A stretch of 64,000 bases of DNA from Trematomus loennbergii. Its lineage: Eukaryota > Chordata > Actinopteri > Perciformes > Nototheniidae. The notes beneath the pieces are model-generated. The model was not told the origin of the DNA. It did not search any database and worked only from the letters and a program-made list of their open reading frames with translations. Of this stretch, positions 49,456 through 64,000 are shown in pieces. The stretch is from NCBI GenBank assembly GCA_012861695.1, contig JAAOOA010000060.1, positions 30,041,083-30,105,082 on the forward strand, in the 5' to 3' direction. The first letter of the stretch is position 1; each line of letters starts with the position of its first letter. Both the position numbers and the translations under genes were made by a program.

Positions 49456-52400
49456 AGCCTATAGCAGTTTCATATTTTCTATACTCAAAGACTATATGGC
49501 AGCCGGTTTGTATCATCCAGCATCCATTGGCTGTTGACCCGTATTATTTTCAGTGAATCATAAATCATATGCTGCAGTTCACTCTGAGTTCATGAGGTCT
49601 ACTTATACATGAAGACATGAGTACCTGTGATTGACTTAGAGCCGCTTTTGCCTGCAAAACAGTGTGCTGTGGTTTCAGCCTCAGCCTGGCACGGCTCACT
49701 CAGGCAATCTCAAGTTCCCCCATATCATCAGATGAACTGCTATCCGATGCCACGATTGTATTTGTCTTGGACATTGTTCTAGCTTTGATCGCAAATTGCG
49801 GTAATTACTCTGGGCCTTATCCTTCTCTCTGGAAACAATGCGTGGAACAGGAGACGCCAGTGCGTACACAAGGAACAACACACAGGCCTGCAGTATGTGG
49901 GAGCGCCGGTGAGAGGATAAATAGCCTGATTAAATGCAGCTTTTATGTTTTTCATCCACAATGAACTTCACAGCTCAGCTACCAGCGTGCAGCCACTTAG
50001 CAGCGGATCACTTAAATCCGGATGTGCTAACGAAACAGGCTGTTCTGTAATTGAACCAGATCTCTTTCTGCCTCCTCCGCCTTCCTTTCCCTTTTATCCT
50101 TACGTCTCTGAGCACAAATAAATAAACGAGCAGAACCTGAGACGTGACTACAGGGAATTGTTCTTTATGGATTCTGGAAAACAGCAGCAATCAGGACTAA
50201 CAACAGCCTCTGTGAGTCATTTTGGTCCCTGAATAGTACAGGGGCCACACAATTAACCCCCACTTGCCACATGGCCTTTCATGTCATTCACACAAAAATG
50301 GTGTCTTTCGTAGCCTCCCCTCAACAGGAAACAAACATGTTTGAATTCTAAGTGCTGCGTGCATACCATGATAACATTTTGTAATTATAATTCCTGTCAT
50401 ACAACACTGAGACTTCCTGGAATATCAGGAACTTCGCGGTAAAACCTCAGTGCGGTTATCCAAAAATATGGTTACAGAGATTCCAAAAATTCTCTATTTA
50501 TAAAACCTTTTAATGATGTGAGATCTGACTTCCTGTGGTGTTATGACATGTTTTTTTGTTTTCAGGAAAAGAGTTTGTGTGAGAGCTGATCATCCTAAAG
50601 AGCTCCAGTTTTCCATTTTGGACAAACTGGAGCTGAACATGGGACATTTTTGCTTTATCAGGTAAATGGTCATTTTTGTCTGTACAATATAAAGCATCAT
50701 TTGAGTTTTGTGAAAAGGCTCTTGCAGTGTGCGAGATGTTCTTTTTTTTTTTTCAATCTTTAAAATAATGTTTAAGCAAAAGCCTCAAAACAAAACCATT
50801 TACATCCACCTCAATTTGGTTAATGGAGAAGATAGTTAGATATATAGACTAATTTTACAAATGGGGAATTTGCACATTTGCAGCAAAGTTTTAAGTACAT
50901 TACTGGTTCATGATAGTTACTCCTTTGGGTAACCCGTCATTCTCAAGACTAAAACCAATCCAAGTCCGACAAAGGCACAAGTCCAACAAAAAGGACTTCC
51001 ATATTGACCATCATTCAGACCACAAACATTTTCCCACCCTTTTCCAGCCACTGTTTCCCCCTTAAAAGGCTACAATTTGGCAATGAGTACAATTGTTTGT
51101 GAGGTTGATGTGTGACGAAGTGAATGCATGTGCGTCACTATCGCCACTGAGGGGATAAACTACGTTTTGTATCATGGCTGCATACAAAGGAGAAACTGTA
51201 AAATTGGTATTGAAACATATGATAATCTGCCTAGTTGACAGTTATCCTTACAACCTACCCAAAAACAATTGGTCCAAGGACATTGAATTGTGGCCAGGAA
51301 TTTGGTTTCCTTACCCGATATATGACCCGATTTGAACTCTTGGTAAATACACAAAGCCAACACATAACGTTGTGTCAATTGATACCTGTTCTGTAGATAC
51401 AAACAGATTGCAGAACCAGTCAAGGAACAGTCGTACATGTTATGAAAATGTGTCTGATAGTGGAAAATAAGACAGTGGCGTCCTGTGTGGCATGGAAAAC
51501 AAGGGGTTGTTGTGCAAGTCATAGGCCACATGAAATTTTTCTGAAAGCTCTAAATCAGCTACTAAATCTACCTTGAGCTGAGAATGCTTTGTCAACTTGC
51601 TGTGATGAAAATATTTTTGAAGAGGTTGCTTTTCTCCCTTTTCCCTAGGCCCTGTTCCCTCATATTAACAATGTTGTTATTGTGTTTGCTTGGTTATTCA
51701 TTTCAGCACGATGTTTCAGTTTATTTCATTAATCACGTTATATAATAACACAAGCTTGTTTAATATGTTTATTTATATCAATGTTTTAGAGTATTAAGGT
51801 CTGTTGAAAGGAGTTTATCCTTTCGTGTCTGTGTTTCATTTATTTTATGGATTTTTGGGGTGGAACAAGTCTGCTTCATTATATCATATAAGCAGGGCGG
51901 GGGCTGGGCACTGTTAAGATGTAGGACGATGGGTAAGATACTGTATTTCTGCCTTAAATTACATTTGGTTGCTCATTGATAGGATGGATGTGGATGAGAA
52001 ATTGTGATTTCAGGAGTAAAATCAATGTTTAGTAAATTTAGTTTTGGTATTTTGTTGCTTGCTTTATGTTTAGATCCACCCATACATACCTGGATAGTTG
52101 GTATGTTCCAGTTAGGATAGGCCCTCAGTGCAGTAGAAGCAAGGAAGGAGGTGTTGTCGTGCTGTGAGGCTGCAGCATTAGTTTAGTTTTGGTTGTCCCC
52201 GAGTTACAGATTTGCCTCTATTTCAGTTATATTTTTCCCTATACATTTTATCTACTACTTCCACATCCCTTTTAATGTTCTCTGTTGCCAAGGAACATCA
52301 TCCGCCCTTTATATTCACACATATTTGTCATTCAGATACTTCAAAGCCATAAGTTGAGACATACTCTGAGCTAATGTCAGAAATATGATTGGGATGTGAC

Positions 52401-55400
52401 CATTGGCCCCGGAGCCAGGCCCAGCATGTTGATCTAGGGAATGTCATACTTCCAGGAATTTCTAACCAATTTCCATCTGTTCATTAGTTTCAGATAAAAC
52501 CCTTTTTGTACTATCGGAGCATCTAATGAAGTTTTCGGGAACTCCAAACCCTAACGAAATGCGGTGCTTCTAAATAAATCTAAGAGAGCTTATTTTTTTT
52601 TACCAAAAACAAGACTGAATGTGATTTCCAAATTAGCCCCCAGCTTTAGAGTGAATTGTGCAACACTTTGGATCTGCTGTTTTCCATAACTTTTCTTATT
52701 GGAAAACATCCTTAGTTCACAGTGAGGGAAATATGCACCAACCATCAGTATCAGATGTGTATCCCGGGGGTGGCCAACTTTATGATGTGGTGTGTTCAGG
52801 TGCCAACGTGTAATTAACCACCTCAAGACAGTTGGTTCACTGTCATTTACAAATGAACGCTGCTTTTTAACGTGAGCTTCTCCAGGGCCAGGTTTGAATG
52901 TAAAGCAAGGTATACATAAGTATGTGACAGATGGAATATTAAATATTAAACTGAATATATAAATGTAAAATGTTCAGTGTGATTTTATTCCAAGAGAAAC
53001 TATGGAGCAGACAGTTCTCTGCCAGCCAGATGGGATTTGTTATAGAGAGTTAATGCAGTGGGCAGGAATGTGTTCCTGTATCTGTCCTTGTGACTTTTTT
53101 AGCACATTTGGGTTTTTATATTTGTAACTTTCTTCAAAACTGCAGCATGTTTCTCCTATGGAAGTGTTTTAGGGCGTTGTAATTGACGGAGGAGTCCAGT
53201 TGTATGGAAAAATAATTTCTTGGGAGACAGGATTATTTGGGCCTGAGAAACAAAACAATGAGCTGAAAGGCACTGGTGTGTCAAAAAGACAGTGATAAGT
53301 GCAGCTTTAAAGATGGTGCCAGATGACAAATATAGTAACCGCATCGGACACATCTAAATAATTTTCACTTTTAGTCTATACAAACACATTGCACTTCTTT
53401 GAAACTGATCCTCACTCTAAACAGCTCAGTGTTTATCCATATTCTGCGGTTTCTGAAAATAAAACATACTGTACAGAAACAAACTGCCTTGGAATTAATT
53501 TCACACATCAAGGTGAAGTTAATGGACCGTTTTGTAATTGTGTTTACTGTTCCCCATAAAGTCATCCATTTATCCAGATCTGTGTGGTTGCAGTGTTTTG
53601 CCTGAGGCTCAGTTTTCGCTTTCAGTCATCAGTTGTGTCACAGTCTGAACCTCAACATTAAAATATAATCCGGCATTAGCCTTGGGATAAGGACCTCCAG
53701 TAGATGAACACCCTGTCTGCTGCTACATAAGCAGTAATATCATACAGTGTAAACAGATGGAAAAAAAGGTTCAAAGTTTGAGATTTTTCCCAGGAACCCA
53801 GTTTGTTGGGAACCACTGACTCAAGAAGCTTCTTGTTGTGCTTTCACTGTTGTCACTACACTGCTATTTGGCCCATTATCGGGTAAAGGATGACCAAAGC
53901 AGTGTTTGGTCTTGTTTTAGATATAACCTTAGATGACATTTTATCTGGTTAATAAGGGGGTTTAGCTGTAATAGATATTGTTTACGACACACACCATTCA
54001 TGACTCATGCATTGGAGCAACTGAATGAATTTACAGTACAGTAAAACTCTTAAAGAAACATCAAAGTATTATTTATTTTAGGTTGATTACAAAATAAAAA
54101 TGTCAATATACATGTTGAATAAAGGGGAAAATGTTTTTTACCACTGCTTTTGTACACAACTCCCTTTAAAACCACACACATATATTCTCCTGTTTCCACA
54201 CTTAATGCTAAGCTAAGCTAATCTGTTGCTGTAGCAGGCAAATCATTGTATATCCCTGAATGTAACTCTTATAGAGTCTGTCAATCTTGATCTTAAGCTG
54301 TTAAATTGTCTGTTTGTCTTAAAGGTGTTATTTAGGGTTGTGGTAAATATAATGTAATGTCAACTGAGATAGCTTTATTTGCTGAGGTGTGGCAGAAAGC
54401 TCCGTAATTAGCTATAAATTCACCTTTTGCTGATATTCTTCTGTGAAAGAAATATTCTACTATGGATAAAACAGCTGAACTCAATGGCCTTTTCTGGAAG
54501 TAAACCATGAAAATCAAGCATAATGTCATTTATTTGTGGTCAAAAAGTAAGATTTCGAGGTTACTCAGTGAAAATACAAACCCCAAAGTTATTTCATTTG
54601 TATTTTAAGAAGGGTAAAAAACACAGGAAATGATTGTGGACATTTTCAATAAATCCTCATTCTGAAGAAATTGCATGTACTTACTGATTAACAGATAATG
54701 TTTCCAATGTCGTTGACAAGTTAACACACTCGTTTTCCAAAATGTCTGCTCTTTATAAGCTAAGAATAATACATTATATTCAACTTAGTGACAGTACTTA
54801 AAGTTTAACCAGTGGCTGTAACAAGGACTTTTTAAGGACAAAGGCTTAGAGAATTTGTACTAACTAAAAATATAAACCTCTACACTGATGAAAACATTAT
54901 GAGTTATGAGTTTGTAGCATGACAGCAACATGCAATATCACACACGAAGAAACCAAAAGTCAGCTCTTTTATGTTGCCCCAGAGACATTTTTGTGTGTGT
55001 GGCAAGCTGTCCCTTCATATTTGATTCTTCCGCCTCGCCTGCATTTTATCAGCACCAAACTGAATTATACTGGTGGGGAAGAAAAGGACTTATACTGATT
55101 TTATTATGGCTTAACATTCACTTACATGAGGATAAAAGAACAAAATACAATATATATCTTTCTGATCCTATCAGGGTTAAACAGGCAACATGAACCTGGT
55201 GTCATTGGTTACACTTAGACCTAAACAAACCATTTGTTCTAATTAATTCAAAATTAATGTTTAAACAGCAGCAGCTCTGCCAATGTGAAAGCAGTCAATC
55301 ACATAACAAGCCAGGAAAGGGAACATGCTTGCACTACAGATGTGTGGATATCGACCCTGGATTGAACCATAATAAAATTGTGATGTTATAAATTAAATCT

Positions 55401-56610
55401 CAGCTTGTTAAATAGCTTGTTTGGTGGTCCGACTGACTGGAAAATAGTCACACAGCTGGCAATATGAGATTTTACTGTAACCCCTTAACCCTAAAGGCTT
55501 CGTAGAAAAAAGTATTTCTGATAACGCAGCCACTGTTAATAAGCCTTTACTCTCGTGGTGCTGTCACTGGCTCATGAGTTGACCTCTCTGTTACATCCTC
55601 GGCACAACACTGGCACATCATTATTCCTTATAATCACTGACCTGGCATCATAAAAGGATATTTATATATCAGTCCTGTAATCTGCTTCTACTGGCAAGCT
55701 TTGTAGTTAACATGGACATCTATCTCAATACACAGGACTGTGTGACGCTCAATGGTATTTTAAAATATAAACACTTGCTTTGATTCATTTCAGCTGTGAG
55801 AAAAATACACTAAGCAGTTTCTAATTGTTCTTAAAAGTGAATCACTTTATGCTGAGACGTTTTTTTCCCTGGAGGGTTTAATATAATAGGTGAAGGGTTC
55901 CAATTTCCCAAAGCATGGAGCTATTACGTTATAAAAAATATTTTTATGGGAAATGTTTTGAGTGTCATTTCCATGCAAGGAAAGAGACACTTTGTTCCTC
56001 ACTGACGCCTGAGGAATGGATCTCTCTTTGAGCCGTGGTTTCCCTCAATGACCACAGACAGTTTGTTCACTTTCTCAAGGGCAAAATCCCAACCAACGTC
56101 CGTGGCATCTGCACAGTGACTGAGGAACAAAACATGCCCAATATGCACCACATCTGCCCCCAACGACTCCCAGGGGAGGTCATCATGCCTCTCAGAAATG
56201 TTAAGACTCCTTAAGAATTCGAGTGTTGTCAAAACCACTATGACAAAAGTGGTTGAACACCACAATAAGAGCCGAGGGAAATTGTACCAAATATTGCAAA
56301 AAACATGCCATTTAAATATACGGATTTGAATTAACTTTCTTTGACTTGGCTTTGTTTATTCCAATGCCAACCCGACCATTGTCGTTTCATCTGGTTAGAC
56401 TCAGTGCTCTTCAGAGTCTCTATAGTGTTTTTGAGACAGTGTAAATCTGAGTCTTGGTAGCAGACCTCCATGAAGTGTAACATCTGCTATGTAAATATGC
56501 TTGCCCAACATGGCTGTCTTCACATCACTCATGCACACAGAGCACGCCACAGAAGCTGCCGGGTATGGTTTTAACCAGCTTTGCATCATGGCAGCACCAA
56601 GACCAGCTTT
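49456..56610. other. Intergenic sequence with two weak exon-like stretches
   Basis: Mostly featureless. A 96-nt stretch at 50566-50661 (plus strand) has an acceptor (TTTTCAG), a donor (GTAAAT) and one open frame (KRVCVRADHPKELQFS...). A minus-strand frame at 55999-56265 (88 residues, with LPWESLGADVVHIGHV) reads like protein. I recognise neither. Confidence 0.4.
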
Positions 56611-56982
56611 TAAGGCCGATACACACCCACCTGAGACCAAAGAACGCGTACCGAAGGCGTCCCGACTTTTACGTCAGCTACGTCGCCTGCGTCGGCTATG
56701 CCGCCCGTATGCCGCCCGCTACGCCGCCCGCCTACGAACACACCGCAAATACTTCAGTCGACGAGTGGCAATAACTGTCCTTACCAGCAGGCAGCGGTAG
56801 TGTGAACAGCCAATCAGAGTGGTTGCTTGGGCCGACTTTCTCTGACCTCCCGGGAGGTGTGAAAAGGTGCCGTAAAGAGACGACGGTGCGGGACACACCA
56901 ACCTGAGTAGGGTGCCGCGAATGCCCGACTGCCTCTGACGGCCTCTGACTCCCAAAATCGGGTTGGTGTGTAGCCAGCTTTA
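56611..56982. mobile_element. MITE with TACACACC-type inverted ends (372 bp)
   Basis: Starts TAAGGCCGATACACACCCAC and ends GGTTGGTGTGTAGCCAGCTT, inverse of each other with a few mismatches. The inside is GC-rich (many GCCGCC/CGTC blocks) against AT-rich flanks. The frames it contains are unlikely to be genes. Superfamily not assigned. Confidence 0.75.
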
Positions 56983-59900
56983 GGTTCATCGAGGTCAACT
57001 ACCAGGTCTTTACTCTGTATTCCTCCCATAATTGCCGATGGCTGAGTGCCTGGCATCCATTACAGCACCTATTGGATTCACACACACACAGACAAAAAGG
57101 TAAACACACTGAATCACTAGTGTTTTCATAGTTGTCATAGCTTCCCTGCCTGCACGTGGATCTTATTTGTAAAGCCCTTTTCATCTTTTATCTTGGGTTG
57201 AACTTTTTCATTAGGTCTTTTATTCAGTGACTCATTGTTTGAAACCAGTGGCGTTGCAGGAAGCAACAAGCTCTTTGGTTTTGACTTTCTGAAGGCAAAA
57301 CAGAAACCTCAATGCCCACAAAGCTGTAACAACCTTAAACAAATATTATTCTGCAATTTTCAACCTTATGCTCATAATTGTAGCCATTCAAAACAGCTTT
57401 AAGTTCCTTAATCCTTCCAAATATACTTCCTCTTAAACATGAAGATTTTAAAACACTTGTCTCAAAATCTGCTTTCATAGCTAACTGCACATGGATATTT
57501 GTTGTACATGTAGGCCTCCCTGTACATATTTATTCCATTATATAATACAATATTTAATTTCCTAAAAACTGCATTTATATGGTTCTGATATGTTTCCAAT
57601 AAATGTTATTCCCCGGGCAATGTTTTTTTAAGAAATGAAGTGCTTCATTTAAGTACTGAGGACACACACAAGCACTTTGTTGAGGTCAATGAAAGATTGT
57701 GTTCTTGGTTAAATGCTAATAAAGTAAACATGTCATGTCTTGTGCTTCAAGTTATTGTGGAATTTCCTGTATTGAACCAAGACCATGATCTTAAATGGTG
57801 TGACATAAACATGCCTAAACATAACCATATAAAAGGTTAATATTGTTGTAGTTGCTACAAGGAGATATTATATTGCATGACTGGATATGTTAGTGGAAAA
57901 CATATATAACATGTTGCTAGAAAAACATTTTTAATCCAATATTTGAGATTGTATCTGTTGGCATAAGGTTTCATCTAATACAAATGTGCTGTTACACATT
58001 AGCAGTATTCAATGTAGTTTATAAGAAAGGTTGCTTTATTATTCATGTCACCGTTGAGATGAAATAGAAGAGACAACGAATGGAGGGAGAGAAACTATCC
58101 CTTTAACTCTAAAATAAAAATTCTCCACAGCTGAATAAGAAAACTTCCCTAAGACATAATTTTGAAGAATGAGCAGTGGTTTTTCCTACAAATATTATTG
58201 TTCAATTGGAGACAAGAAAAGGCGAACTAATACTATATAAATTGAGTGTAAACCCTCAAAAGAAGAAGACAATGCCTTAATGTTTTTAGAAGCAGCTTCC
58301 ATCATTCAGGAAAGCCTGTAATTATTATTCAGACCAGCAGTGGAGCATGTATGCAGCTGTGAATATTGTTTGATCAGCGATCGATGTCCTGACGCATGTG
58401 GGTGATGTTGCACAATTAAGAAAAATATTTCAGGCTGTCCATCATGGGCACTGTTTCTCGGTTGTTCACTTTTAAAGTGCTGGTTGTTGAAGCATGAGCA
58501 GCGACAGAAGATGCTATGTGTTTAGGATGTACAGTAAACAGCAGCGTTTGTCCGTCCGGCACAAAGGAGCCAGTGATTATATATTGTAAGTGGAGAGATC
58601 GTGCACCTCGCCTCATGGTCACAAAGCATCATGTCTGAGTGGTGAGATCATGCGCCGCCAAGATAAGCTCTCAGCAGATTGAATGAGTGGCTCAGAAACA
58701 AGACTTCTGTCCCTTATTTTCTTGTTGTCCCGGAAATGTCTTGCATTGCTCAGTGTAGAGTAATTTACCGAGGACACATGAAAGGAAGCTCTCCATGAAA
58801 GATGCTCTTTCAAAGGTTGCCAGGTTTGACTTATCACTGTTAGCACGTACAAATTGCTTCAGTTGAACTTTTCTGTTGAGAAATTGAAAACACACCACAG
58901 GAATATACCCCGTCTTTGCTCAAAGGCTTTCTTCTGCGGGACGAAGACAAAACAAGTTGAACTCATTCCAAGTTAACACCTAGAGACATCTGGTCCCTTC
59001 ACATCAAACCAATAATAACACAGAGGACCAGGACGGATGATAGTAATAAAAAACACCCAGACATTTTGTTCGTGGTTGCTCTGTGATGTATGGAGGTTTG
59101 ACACGCGGCTGCAGTTTAGAAGACGTCCAGAGTTTGTCCAGGTGGTTAAGACCTGTGCCTCTGGGATATTGCTGAAGCTCGCAGGGTGAGAGGTTGTGAC
59201 AATATAAGAGGACCGCTGTTTGAGAAAAATTCCAGTAGGATTATTTTATTAAGAGAAGTGGGTGTCCTGAGAGGTACTAGACCTTTAGGAGTCCCATAAT
59301 TCATAGCTACGAGACCCAGAGGCCACATATGTGTCTCCTCCTGTCTCACCTTTTCTGTCACATAAAAGGAAATCAGTATGAGTGAGCACACTTTTCACAT
59401 TTCCTTTTTGAATTAATATATATATTTGACATTTGGAGGAAATCAATCCTGGATTGCTGCATCATTCTTTCTCTCAATATTTCACTTTTAATTCAAATGT
59501 ATTGCAACTTCTTATTTTGCCAGTTTTGGCCATCTCTTTTTTTATTGCTTAAAATTACATTGTACTCGCATTTTAAATAGATGAAATCTCTTTAAACAGA
59601 GATATTGCTAAAAACGTTATGCAGGGAAGGTCCCAGAATTATACAGCATTTTAACCAAATTTGCAAGTTAACCATAATTATGTGAAAGAAAAAACAACCT
59701 CACTTGGCAGGTTGGTTAAAATAAATCGAAGTCGAAAACTGTGTACAAAGTTTATTTTAAGCATGTTGATTGTGAAGTCCAGAGAATTGAAATATACATC
59801 ATGATAGACACAAACCTATCCAAGGCACCTGACATAAACTTGCCATAATCACCCATTTGCAACTCTCTAATCATTTAAAGAAATGCAGTCATAACTCTTT

Positions 59901-61598
59901 GTGAATTAATTAAGCTCTATTAAAAAGAAAACTAAGGCAGGCTCTCTTTGATCCCCAAATTGGACATCGTTGGAGGTGTCATAGTGTTAAGATCGATTTC
60001 ACATTTTACTCATGATTGTCATTTTTTGTCCGGTATTGCCTTAAATTACATCCTGTAAGGGTATTTGGATAAACGTGTACTTCCTTTTAAGCTTCTCTTT
60101 GGTGTTGTTGCTTGTTTGCCAATCAGATTTTGTTGTACTGATGTTGCCATGTTCCTGAAACTCAGAAATGACTGTCAACGTAACAACAAGTAAGTATCGC
60201 CAAAACTAGTTTTCTAGAAAGTCCAACGCTGTAATAAACTGTAATGATCCTTCGACAATGTTTAAGAACATGTCTGTGAAACAATTATATATTCCAGCTG
60301 CTGTATTTGGGAACAACAAGATGTTCGAGGTACAAATGCACCTAAAACATGCGTGTATGTGTGTGTGAAAGCAGGATGCTGTGGCCAGGATAAATGTATG
60401 TTAAACTATTTTCCTGTGGATGAGTGGTTGTTCGGTTGACTGAATGCTAACAGATGGTTTGTCCATCTCTGACCAACAAGCCTGATGTTCAGAGGTTAGA
60501 GATCCCTTCTAATGATGGGAAAGTCGGGGAGTTTGGGATGTGTCCTAAAATCTTCACACTTTTCCAAACCAGAAATATTCCAACACTGACCAACACATCT
60601 GTGTGTCCTATGACTGAACCGGAAAACATCTGAAATTAAAAGAAGTCACAGATGTCTGTGGTAATGTGGTAAGAGATGGTATTGAGAATATTGAGCACTT
60701 GTTCTTTTCTTATGACATTGCTGTTGATTCGAATAAAAGAGGCACTTTATCCAGTCAGATGTGTTGATCAAAGGAATATTAATTTAGGTTATGCTTAAAA
60801 CATAAATGTTTGTATGACAAGAACATGGGAATAATGCTGCGTTTACAGGATATGGATGGACAGTAGAGATTCCCATGTTAACGTCTGAAGATTGTTTATG
60901 ACACTTGTATAAGTTATGGGTTGATTGTTTGAGAATTAAAATCATTTTGAGATTGAGCAACATAACAGAATATCTATTACATTTGAGTTGAACTACATTA
61001 GATGATAGACACAACTCAAGCAAAGTCTGTTGATTTAGTTTAAACTTTGCTGAAGTTAATGGCAAATAATGGTAAAAAATGTAAAGTAGAAATATGATTT
61101 GTGGTTAAGGAGCAAACACACTGGTATGGACCTTTACGTCCGACACATGACAGCAATGATCTATACATACAGCAAATGCACACAGAGAAATATTTGGCTA
61201 GATTAAAAACAAAATACTAAGTTAGAACCAATATAGTCCCTCCATAAGAATAATATGGTATTAGGTGAATCATGGACTGAGTGGTCGCAAATGTGCAGGG
61301 ATAAAAAGATCTGAGGTGAAATTACTCTGATTGAAGCCTACGCTAGAAATGTACAAAGAGGTCCACCTCTGTGACTTTCCTGTGCTCCGACATCACAGGT
61401 TTGGGGACAATGGAGCTTTGTGTGGCAGTCATTTAATCCAGTACTACGCAGTAACTCTGATAGCGAGTGATCACAGAAAATGATGTCACCACAGCTGCTG
61501 GAACAACAAAGAAGTACCTTTTAGGATGGGCAGATCTGAAGTCAGATTGAAGCCAGAAGTGAAGTCAGAGCTTGGAGATCCCCAAATAAATAGGACAA
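56983..61598. other. Intergenic sequence
   Basis: AT-rich, no gene recognised. A CACA run near 57080 is short. Confidence 0.45.
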
Positions 61599-63249
<1,651 letters not shown>

Positions 63250-63755
63250 TTAAAGGTCACCTATTATGCAAAATCCACTTTTTCATGTCTCTTCTACATC
63301 AACATGTGTCCCCTCTGTGTAAAGAGACTCTGAAAGTTTCAGGAACAAAGATTCTCTCTCTTTTTGTCCTGATCCATTTATAAAAACCTGTCTGAAAATG
63401 AGCTGATCAGATTTTGTCCACTTTATGATGTCATAACGATTTTTGGCTTGTGTAACCATTAGCCAATCACCAACCAAGGTAACCCCCCCCCCTTATCACC
63501 CGAACCTCCTCCTAGAGCACCATTGTCTTCTGTAACCAAATCTCTCTCAGAGGGGCGTGGGGAGTGGCTCCTTATTTTCATCTAAAGTAACAGACAGAGA
63601 ATCAGCACTTTTGAAACAGGGCTGAAACAGAGGGGTTTATGGGACGCTGCAATGATCTGTTTGGTGTTTGGAGCCAAACACTTCAGAGACATGTTTTGTA
63701 TATATCTCTGACCTATAATATATTGAGGAAAAACAGTATAATAGGGGTCCTTTAA
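63250..63755. mobile_element. TTAA-flanked MITE (506 bp)
   Basis: Starts TTAAAGGTCACCTATTATGC. The reverse complement of its right end starts TTAAAGGACCCCTATTATAC. TTAA lies at both edges (63250-63253, 63752-63755). No transposase is encoded. Related in plan to, but different in sequence from, the TTAA MITEs at 4315, 9390 and 42861. Confidence 0.82.
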
Positions 63756-64000
63756 ATAATGAACAAAGGCCTTGCACGTATGCAGGCTATTGTTCTGTGT
63801 GATACCTGTGTCTTTATGTCTTTTGTTATACGTCTTTGTAATGCTTCACATCTGCCCATGAGACATGAAAGTGGAATGCTAGAGCTGCCTTTTTCTCTCA
63901 TATCAGTTGTCTCTAAAGAAGACTTCAAACAGCAGGGCAGCAGTGACAGTGCGTCTCTGTGTGTCGCCTCTTCCTACAGCCCGAGGCAAAAGGGCATCGT
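63756..64000. other. Window end; possible acceptor at 63979
   Basis: CTCTTCCTACAG followed by CCCGAGGCAAAAGG is a reasonable 3' splice site, but only about 20 bases follow it, too few to identify an exon. Confidence 0.3.

Noticed and set aside
48759..49537. ORFs of 97, 133 and 124 residues
   Set aside because: They lie across the solo LTR and its nested MITE and match no known protein.
56501..57056. Several arginine-rich ORFs
   Set aside because: They fall in the GC-rich MITE at 56611-56982.
63979..64000. Start of a next gene such as dkk2, which follows papss1 in human
   Set aside because: The few bases after the acceptor-like site do not match any DKK2 exon start that I know; too short to call.

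Overview
The window is vertebrate nuclear DNA, almost certainly from a teleost fish. It is AT-rich, with large introns, GT-AG splice sites, (CA)n microsatellites and many short DNA transposons plus Ty3/gypsy LTR sequence of kinds common in fish. Two single-copy genes were resolved exon by exon by reading conserved protein families across splice sites: sgms2 (sphingomyelin synthase 2, minus strand, coding 16468 down to 11892) and papss1 (bifunctional PAPS synthase 1, plus strand, coding 22449 to 39140). They are head to head. The same pair is adjacent and divergent on human 4q25, so this is conserved vertebrate synteny.

Layout. 1-4178: 3' part of a chromodomain-bearing Ty3/gypsy retrotransposon, from the end of gag through an open pol to the 3' LTR. 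4315-4801: a TTAA-flanked MITE. 4844-9119: a 4.3 kb foldback element with 1.5 kb inverted arms and a 6-bp target duplication. 9390-10227: a second kind of TTAA-flanked MITE. 11892-16524: sgms2 coding exons, with a probable noncoding first exon near 21486-21720. About 21720-22448: the divergent sgms2/papss1 promoter region. 22449-39140: twelve papss1 coding exons, whose introns hold a 279-bp TA-flanked element, a second copy of the 9.4 kb MITE family and a 236-bp (GT)n tract. From 40.2 kb to the end I find no recognisable gene. This part holds a 2.5 kb inverted-repeat element with two nested MITEs (42499-44951), a solo LTR with a nested element (48651-49450), another MITE (56611-56982), a compound microsatellite (61599-61745) and a TTAA-flanked MITE (63250-63755).

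The two genes are metabolically separate. SGMS2 makes sphingomyelin from ceramide and phosphatidylcholine at the plasma membrane and Golgi. PAPSS1 makes the universal sulfate donor PAPS. Both reading frames carry one apparent single-base deletion in a conserved coding exon (sgms2 in a G6 run at 16158-16163; papss1 at about 24153). All other exons join in perfect phase and give normal family lengths once that base is allowed for. Sequencing or assembly indels are the likeliest explanation, but the sequence as given encodes truncated proteins.

I did not find a convincing new gene system. The most unusual structures are the foldback element, with palindromes, tandem repeats and CTCF-like sites inside its arms, and the 42.5-45 kb inverted repeat whose two arms were hit by two different transposons.
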